The notes under the pieces were generated by a model. It was not told where the DNA came from. It made no database searches and worked only from the letters and a program-made list of their open reading frames with translations. From Actinobacteria bacterium 13_2_20CM_68_14 (GTDB lineage: Bacteria > Actinomycetota > Thermoleophilia > Gaiellales > Gaiellaceae), in NCBI GenBank assembly GCA_001914705.1, contig MNDB01000062.1:1-10507 (forward strand): a stretch of 10,507 nt of DNA. Reading direction: 5' to 3'. The position numbers were made by a program, and so were the translations under genes. Positions 5,913-10,507 of the stretch are shown here, in pieces (the first letter of the stretch is position 1; each line of letters starts with the position of its first letter).

Positions 5913-6500
5913 ATGCGCAGGGGAGCGCTAGCACCGCTCGCTGCGGCGATCCTCGCTCTGGCGGGAGTCTACGCGGCGACTGTGCTTGCGGGTGGAAGCA
6001 AACCCGCGATAGGGACGATCACCACCACGAACAACGCGCACAATAAGGTGACGATCTGCCACGCGACCGGGTCGAAGACGAATCCGTACGTGGTGATCAC
6101 GCCTGATGCCTCAGGTGTGATCGACGGGCACTACGCCCACCAGGATCACCGCGACATCATCCCCGCGTTCGACTACGTGGGTAAAGACAAGGTGGTTCAT
6201 CACTTCCCCGGCCAGAACTGGACCGCGGAGGGGCAGGCGATCTTCAACAACGGCTGCACGGTGCCGAAGCCGGGTCAGACGAGCGGCTCGACTCACGGGC
6301 CAACGACGACCGTGATCACGACGCGGCCGGCGACGACGGTGGTCTCCACCGTCCCCGGCCCGACCCAGACCGTCACGGTGACGAGTCCGACTCAGACCGT
6401 CACCACGAAGAGCGGCGTGAAGGGCGTCAAGGCCGTCCGCAAGAAGGTCACTAAGCACGTGGCGGTCGAATCGCACCGGTCGCCAAAGGTAACCGGGTAG
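5913..6500 (+). CDS. Secreted protein with ICHATG domain and Thr-rich stalk
   Basis: The protein has 195 residues. The ATG at 5913 follows AAAGGAG (5897-5903). Residues 1-27 form a signal peptide (basic MRRG, then an Ala/Leu-rich core) with likely cleavage around AGG. Residues about 45-116 form a compact domain: KVTICHATGSKTNPYVVIT, DGHYAHQDHRDIIPAFDYVG, then FPGQNWTAEGQAIFNNGC. Cys49 and Cys115 bracket it and could form a disulfide. This His-rich pattern recurs in secreted actinobacterial proteins; I know no established function. Residues about 124-167 are rich in Thr, Val and Pro (TTTVITTRPATTVV, QTVTVTSPTQTVTT), like an extended wall-spanning stalk. The end is basic (VRKKVTKHVAVESHR). There is no sortase signal or C-terminal membrane segment, so release or electrostatic wall binding is possible. 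It lies between the two tRNA-Thr halves and is the only intact gene there, so it is the likely cargo of the element. Confidence 0.85.
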   Translation: MRRGALAPLAAAILALAGVYAATVLAGGSKPAIGTITTTNNAHNKVTICHATGSKTNPYVVITPDASGVIDGHYAHQDHRDIIPAFDYVGKDKVVHHFPGQNWTAEGQAIFNNGCTVPKPGQTSGSTHGPTTTVITTRPATTVVSTVPGPTQTVTVTSPTQTVTTKSGVKGVKAVRKKVTKHVAVESHRSPKVTG

Positions 6501-6509
6501 GACCCCAAG

Positions 6510-6545
6510 CGCAGGAGGCGGGTGCGCCAAGGCCCGCCTCCTGCG
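6510..6545 (+). terminator. Strong hairpin after the secreted protein gene
   Basis: cgcaggaggcggg (6510-6522) and cccgcctcctgcg (6533-6545) form a perfect 13-bp stem with a 10-nt loop, starting 9 nt after the stop. No T-run follows on the plus strand, as is common for terminators in high-GC actinobacteria. Downstream, 6546-6615 holds only two copies of ctgagtca (6556-6563 and 6611-6618). Confidence 0.7.
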
Positions 6546-6615
6546 TCGGTCTCGGCTGAGTCACCTTTCAAGGTCACGCAGGCGACTCGGGACCGATGAC
6601 TCTTATAGGTCTGAG

Positions 6616-6801
6616 TCAGAAGTCACCTCCGGAGTCCTTCTCCAGGGCCGCGCCGAGCGATGCCTGTGCGGCTCGGACGCGAGCTTCAACGTCGGACCGG
6701 TCGAACAGGCGGGCGTAGTGCCTCCGAGCCTGCTTCGCTTCCCCGCCAACTTGACACAAGGCTTGACACACGACCCTCTGGCGAGGAGGAGAGGCCCGCA
6801 A
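6616..6801 (-). pseudogene. Tyrosine recombinase remnant, last ~40 residues
   Basis: The minus-strand frame ends at 6616 and its last part reads ARRHYARLFDRSDVEARV, then RAAQASLGAALEKDSGGDF. A Tyr followed by A-x-L-F-D and a short charged helix is how many actinobacterial tyrosine recombinases end (Y-A-H-L-F-D), and this Tyr would be the nucleophile. Upstream of about 6735 the frame runs into tandem repeat C and no longer resembles an integrase: boxes I and II are absent. The N-terminal side would have faced the tRNA attachment site, a normal position for an element's integrase. I read it as what is left of the integrase of the element inserted at tRNA-Thr. The assignment rests on a short stretch, so certainty is moderate. 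Confidence 0.5.
6749..6772 (+). repeat. Tandem 12-bp direct repeat C, next to the intact tRNA-Thr
   Basis: acttgacacaag (6749-6760) is followed by gcttgacacacg (6761-6772). It lies 46 bp from the 3' end of the intact tRNA gene. The core cttgacRca is shared with repeat B. The likely role is integrase arm-type sites near the attachment core; this is inference. Confidence 0.55.
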
Positions 6802-6818
6802 ACTCGCTACTAGAGCGA

Positions 6819-6891
6819 AGCCGACGCCCGGACTCGAACCGGGGACCCCTTCATTACGAGTGAAGTGCTCTACCAGCTGAGCTACGTCGGC
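6819..6891 (-). tRNA. tRNA-Thr (anticodon CGU)
   Basis: This is a 73-nt cloverleaf on the minus strand. The acceptor stem is GCCGACG with CGTCGGC. The D-arm is GCTC-AGCTGGTA-GAGC. The anticodon arm is CTTCA-CTCGTAA-TGAAG with anticodon CGT (decodes ACG). The T-arm is CCCGG-TTCGAGT-CCGGG, and the discriminator is T. CCA is not encoded (TCG follows). A possible -10 (TAAAGT on the minus strand, 6901-6906) lies just upstream. No terminator hairpin is visible downstream before 6750, although one does follow the duplicated 3' half at 5545-5576. That suggests the original 3' end and terminator were displaced by integration. Confidence 0.97.
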
Positions 6892-6951
6892 AGACGTCCC
6901 ACTTTAGCGGCGTCGCGGAATGGGAGCACCTGCGTCACCCGGTCGGTGGGG

Positions 6952-9110
6952 TCAGGAGCTCACGTTCTCCGAGCGCGTCCCCACCTCTGCCGGCCGTGTG
7001 GTCTCGATCGAGGGAGCAGCGGGGAGCTCGAACAGGAAAGTCGATCCCTCCCCTGCCTTCGACTCGAGCCAGATGTGCCCGCCCATGCGGCCGACGAGCT
7101 CGTTGCAGATGTAGAGCCCGAGCCCATGCTTTGCTCTTCGGTGGGAATCCCGAGCCCTTCGTCGCGGACCTGGAAGAGCACGTTCTCTTCGTGCGCCTCG
7201 ACGCGGACTTCGACCCGGCCGCCGTCGGGTGAGTACTTGATCGCGTTCTCGACCAGGTTCACGAGGACCTGCCGAACCTTGTCGCGGTCCGCCTCTACCA
7301 GCGGCAGATCGTCGGACACTCGACCTTCGACGTGAACACCCGGAGGCGCGTACGCGCGCGTGGCCTCGACGACGCGCTCGACCAGCTCGGCCGCGTCGAA
7401 CGGCTCGGACGCCAGATCGAGCCGCCCGGCGTCGAGCTGGCTGGCGAGCAGGATCTCGTTGACGATCCGGCCAAGGCGCTCGGACTCGTCAGCAATCAGC
7501 GACACGAACCGGTCGCGGCCGCCCTCGTCGAGGGCGAAGTCGTGGCGGAGCAGCGTCTGAGCGGCGCCGTAGACCGCCGCCAGCGGCGTTCGCAATTCGT
7601 GTGACGCGGTCGCGATGAAGCTCGCCTTGAGCTCCTCGAGCCTGCGAACGTCGGTCAGGTCGCGGAACGCGTAGACCGTCCCGCCGAAGAACTGAACCCC
7701 GGCGATTGCGATCCACCGCTCGCCGCGCTCGGTCTCGAGCGGGATCACGACTTCGGGGTGTCCCGGATCCGGCGTCTTCGCGATCGGGACCGAATCGACC
7801 GACTCGTGCCAGCCCGGGATCGCATCTGCCGCCGAGCGGCCGACGATGTCGCCGGCGCGGATCGCGGTGATCCCCTCCGCCGCCGGGTTCCAGAGGCGGA
7901 CGACTCCGCTCCGGTCGAGGAGCAGAATCCCGTCGGCGACGTGAGCCAGAACGCGTGCTGCGTCCGCGCGCTGCTCGACCTCGGCGTACAGCCGCGCACG
8001 ATCAACGGCGAGCGCGATCCGGCCGGCGATGTCTTCCACGAGCGCGAGGTCGTCCGCACCGTAGGGGCGGCCGCGCGCGATTCGGGCGACGGTGATCGCG
8101 CCGATCGAGCGCTGACGAGCGCGGAGTGGAACGCAGATCAGGGAGCTCGCGTTGATGCCGCCGAGGAAGCGACCCGGCTCCTGGCCGTTTGACCGCTCGC
8201 CGAGCGCAGGGATGACCTGCGGGTTCCCGCTGGCGACGACCGAGCGCACGGCTTCGTCCGGCTCCTGCTGCGGCGCACGCTCGCCTTTCTTGCTTCCCGG
8301 CTCGGCGCGCGCAACGGCAAGGCGCTTCAGCGGCGAGCCTTCTTCGGCCAGGTCGATCAGACACCAGTCGCCGAAGTCCCGGACGACCAGCTCGGCAACC
8401 CGCTCGATCGCGGCCCTGTAATCGGGCGATGTGGCGGCGTCCGCGACCTCGCGGAGCAGGTCGAGCCGGCCCTGACGCTCGACGGTCTCGGACACGGCGG
8501 CGCGCTGGCCGGCGAGGAGGCTGTCTTTTTCGTCCTCAATGCGCTTGAGCTCGCCGACGTCGATGAGGAAGCTCTGTCCGAAGCGGGGCTCGCCGTCCGC
8601 GCCGGAGACGATCCTCGCGTGCTCGCGGAGCCAGACGACCTCGCCGTTCCGCCCCAGCACGCGGTACTCGCTCTCGAAGGGCACGCCTTGCTCGACCGCG
8701 CTCGCAAGCTCGCCGAGGACGCGGTCGCGATCGTCGGGATGGAGAATCCGTTCGAGCAGCTCGCCATCCCACTGCTCGCGTGAGTAGCCGACGGTGGCTT
8801 CGATCTGCGGGCCGACGAGGCGCGTGTCGTTTCGATCTTTGGCTCCGTAGACCCACGTGACGAGCGGGAGTCCGTCCGTCAGGTCTTGATACTTGCGCTC
8901 GGCATCGACCAGCTCCTGCCCCCGACGGTCCAGTCGCCTCGCGAGCAGCCAAGCGCCGACCGCGACTGCGAGCGAGAGTGCCGCCGCAATCGCCAGTTGC
9001 TCGACGAGCCGGGTGACGAAGAAAAAGGGCGTCGTGATCAATGCCGTCACGATCAAGCCGGCGACGGCGATCAGCCATGGGCGCGAGCTGAGCGACCTCG
9101 ATTGCAGCAC
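6952..9110 (-). pseudogene. PAS-GAF-PAS sensor histidine kinase, frameshifted in the ATPase domain
   Basis: It starts at GTG 9110; an in-frame TAG lies six codons upstream, and no clear ribosome binding site is visible. Two membrane segments (about residues 12-32 and 38-57) are followed by a first PAS domain (about 70-190, ending FLIDVGELKRIEDE). A GAF domain spans about 218-375, and a second PAS about 380-490 (VADGILLLDRSGVVRLWNPA). HisKA follows at about 491-560 with phospho-acceptor His504 in SHELRTPLAAVYG. The ATPase domain has the N box NLVENAIKYSPDGG (618-631) and DEGLGIP (650-656). After EEQ (about 660, base ~7130) the frame turns into Ser/Arg-rich nonsense and stops at 6960. The next frame reads HGLGLYICNELVGRMGGHIW and FLFELPAAP to a stop at 6952. 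About 58 nt, holding the F box and the start of the G2 box, are missing. The kinase is probably inactive unless this is a sequence error. No response regulator adjoins. Confidence 0.9.
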
Positions 9111-9169
9111 TGGGACCGGCGGAGCCTAGCTGTGTTCCGAAGGAGTCACAACCTCCGGTGTTCGACGGC

Positions 9170-10249
9170 TCAGGCGCCGACCCTGGCGACCGCGAAGGAC
9201 CGGCGCAGCTGAACGAAGAGGGCCTCCAGTGCGAGAGGCGCGTTGACGTTGAACTCGGCGAAATTGCGCCAGGCCTCGCGGGCGAGCTCGGCCGCCTCCT
9301 CGGCGCCGGCGAGCCGCTCCACCGAGGCGTCCTCGCGCAGCTCGTCAACGTGATCGCAATGGACGGCGGTCTCCGCCCCGGCCGCGAAGGCGACCAGGTC
9401 GCGGTACCACGCCGCGAGCTCCTCCAGCGCCGCCAACAGCTCCTCTCGCTCGGCTCCGCGTGCGGCCCGGCGAAGCCGCTGCTCGGTCTCTCGCTCGGTC
9501 AGCTCGAGCCCCTCGAGCCCCGCCTCGGCAGCCTCCCGGGCCTGCTTCGCGCGAGCGCGCGAGCCGGCGATGACGCGCTCGGCCGCCGCCGACGCAGCGA
9601 ACTCGGGCGCCAGGTAAACCGAGCGCGCGAGCTGCAACCGCCCCGCACGGCGCTTAGCGGCCGCGTCGTCGAGCAGGAGCGCTGCGCGATCGAGGCGGCC
9701 TGCCGCGACCCGCGCGATCGCGGTCGCCTCGTCGGCCGGCAGGTCCGGCGACTGCGCAGCGATCCACTCGCGCACCGTCCGCTCCGAGAGTCGCCGGAAC
9801 GGGACCGGCTGGCAGCGCGAGCGGATCGTCTCCGGCAGCGAGCCCAGCTCGTCGGCGACGAGCACGATCACGGCGTAGGCGGGCGGCTCCTCCAGATCCT
9901 TCAGCAGCGCGTCCGCCGCCTCTTCGTTCATCGAGTGCGCGCCGAAGATCAGGTAGACGCGCCGGTCGGCCTCGAAGGGCCGCATGTGCAGGTCGTGCCT
10001 GAGCCCGCGGATCGCATCGATCCGGATCTGGTCCCCGAGCGGCTCGAGCACATAGAGATCGGGGTGTGAGCCTCGTTCTACGCGCACGGCGTCGCCCAGA
10101 AGCTCGGCCGCGAACGCCGTCGCCATCGCGCGTTTCCCGACCCCGGGCGGCCCGTGGAAGAGGTATGCGTGGGCGAGCCCGTCGTCGAGCGCTGCGCGAA
10201 GCAGGCGCTTGGCCTCGGGCTGCTCAGAGACTTTCTCGAATGCGTCCAA
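9170..10249 (-). CDS. holB: DNA polymerase III subunit delta prime
   Basis: The protein has 359 residues. TTG at 10249 follows AAGGAG (10254-10259) with 4-nt spacing, and the N-terminus (DAFEKVSEQPEAKRLLRAAL) aligns with the family start. Delta prime is a clamp-loader subunit in the replisome. The AAA+ signatures are AHAYLFHGPPGVGKRA with a Walker A at 33-40, MNEEAADALLKDLEEPP (107-123) and the SRC motif in IRSRCQPVPF (142-151). The Cys4 zinc-binding module usually found before HPDL is absent: the chain goes straight from AAELLGD to GSHPDLYV. The Walker B Asp is also replaced, by Gly in LIFGAHSM. The region after about residue 155 forms the helical lid and collar, rich in Ala, Glu and Arg. 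The start overlaps the end of tmk by 26 nt, the common tmk-holB arrangement that implies cotranscription. A gap of 59 nt separates its stop from the kinase. Confidence 0.92.
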   Translation of the reverse strand: MDAFEKVSEQPEAKRLLRAALDDGLAHAYLFHGPPGVGKRAMATAFAAELLGDAVRVERGSHPDLYVLEPLGDQIRIDAIRGLRHDLHMRPFEADRRVYLIFGAHSMNEEAADALLKDLEEPPAYAVIVLVADELGSLPETIRSRCQPVPFRRLSERTVREWIAAQSPDLPADEATAIARVAAGRLDRAALLLDDAAAKRRAGRLQLARSVYLAPEFAASAAAERVIAGSRARAKQAREAAEAGLEGLELTERETEQRLRRAARGAEREELLAALEELAAWYRDLVAFAAGAETAVHCDHVDELREDASVERLAGAEEAAELAREAWRNFAEFNVNAPLALEALFVQLRRSFAVARVGA

Positions 10250-10507
10250 AGATCTCCTTGGCGATGTCTGCGGGCGGGCGGCTTCCGTCGACCGCCTCGA
10301 TCCGCTGCGGGAACGTTTCCGCCAGCAGACGATAAGCCTCGGCGACCTGCCGGCGGAACTGCTCGTCCTCTCGCTCGATCCGGTCGCCGTTCTGACCGAC
10401 GCGGCGCGCCGACTCGTCCGGGTCGATCTCGAGCAGGAACGTTCGGTCGGGCAGCCGCTCGCCGATCGCGGGCAGGTTCAGCTGCAGGACGCGCTCGACC
10501 CCGAGCC
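10224..10507 (-). CDS. tmk: Thymidylate kinase, C-terminal part
   Basis: The frame enters from the right edge with two bases of a split codon and ends at TGA 10224-10226, giving 93 residues. It phosphorylates dTMP to dTDP for DNA synthesis in the cytosol. TFLLEIDPDESARRV is the strand and helix leading to the lid, and DRIEREDEQFRRQVAEAYRLLAETF carries the family's D-R-x-E and the following helix. IEAVDGSRPPADIAKEIFGRI is the usual final strand and helix. The catalytic P-loop lies outside the window. The 26-nt overlap with holB supports one transcript. Confidence 0.92.
   Translation of the reverse strand, partial: LGVERVLQLNLPAIGERLPDRTFLLEIDPDESARRVGQNGDRIEREDEQFRRQVAEAYRLLAETFPQRIEAVDGSRPPADIAKEIFGRIRESL

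Noticed and set aside
6660..6863. Plus-strand frame of 67 residues, also ending RRPDSNRGPLHYE
   Set aside because: It runs into the intact tRNA-Thr gene on the opposite strand and has no ribosome binding site or domain.
9158..10069. 303-residue plus-strand frame opposite holB
   Set aside because: High-GC antisense shadow of a clearly recognised gene; the product is Arg/Leu/Gly-rich without motifs.

Overview
This is a high-GC bacterial window, and every gene has a high-GC codon pattern. The mix of families suggests an actinobacterium, possibly class Thermoleophilia: a Lipoprotein_15-type lipoprotein, RpoD-like sigma factor, PAS/GAF sensor kinase, tmk-holB pair, and unprocessed tRNA without encoded CCA. 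The class is an inference; the phylum is more secure.

Layout. 1-471 is the C-terminal part of a highly charged Glu/Arg/Lys/Ala helical protein. 693-1893 is a two-gene unit: a Lipoprotein_15-type lipoprotein and a membrane-anchored or secreted protein. 2123-3283 is an epoxide hydrolase with all expected catalytic residues. 3425-3884 (minus) holds a small DUF4873-like ORF and the C-terminal end of a decayed tyrosine recombinase. 4310-5365 is a complete RpoD-like sigma factor. 5366-6891 is a tRNA-Thr(CGU) locus used as an integration site. The intact tRNA lies at 6819-6891 (minus). Its 3' half is duplicated exactly (42 bp) at 5581-5622, 1238 bp away. Between the copies lie a secreted Thr-rich protein gene, a strong hairpin, a second tyrosine-recombinase C-terminal remnant, and tandem direct repeats of 12-bp period near both ends. 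A third such repeat pair lies outside, left of the duplicated tRNA half. 6952-9110 (minus) is a PAS-GAF-PAS histidine kinase whose ATPase domain has lost about 58 nt and is frameshifted. 9170-10507 (minus) is holB and the 3' part of tmk, overlapping by 26 nt.

How it fits together. The right end is core replication and nucleotide metabolism. The left end carries envelope and metabolic genes. The centre looks like a repeatedly used tRNA-Thr integration site with at least one short, integrase-decayed element carrying a secreted protein. The element is the most unusual part of the window. No CRISPR array, rRNA gene, insertion-sequence transposase or recognisable defence system was seen.
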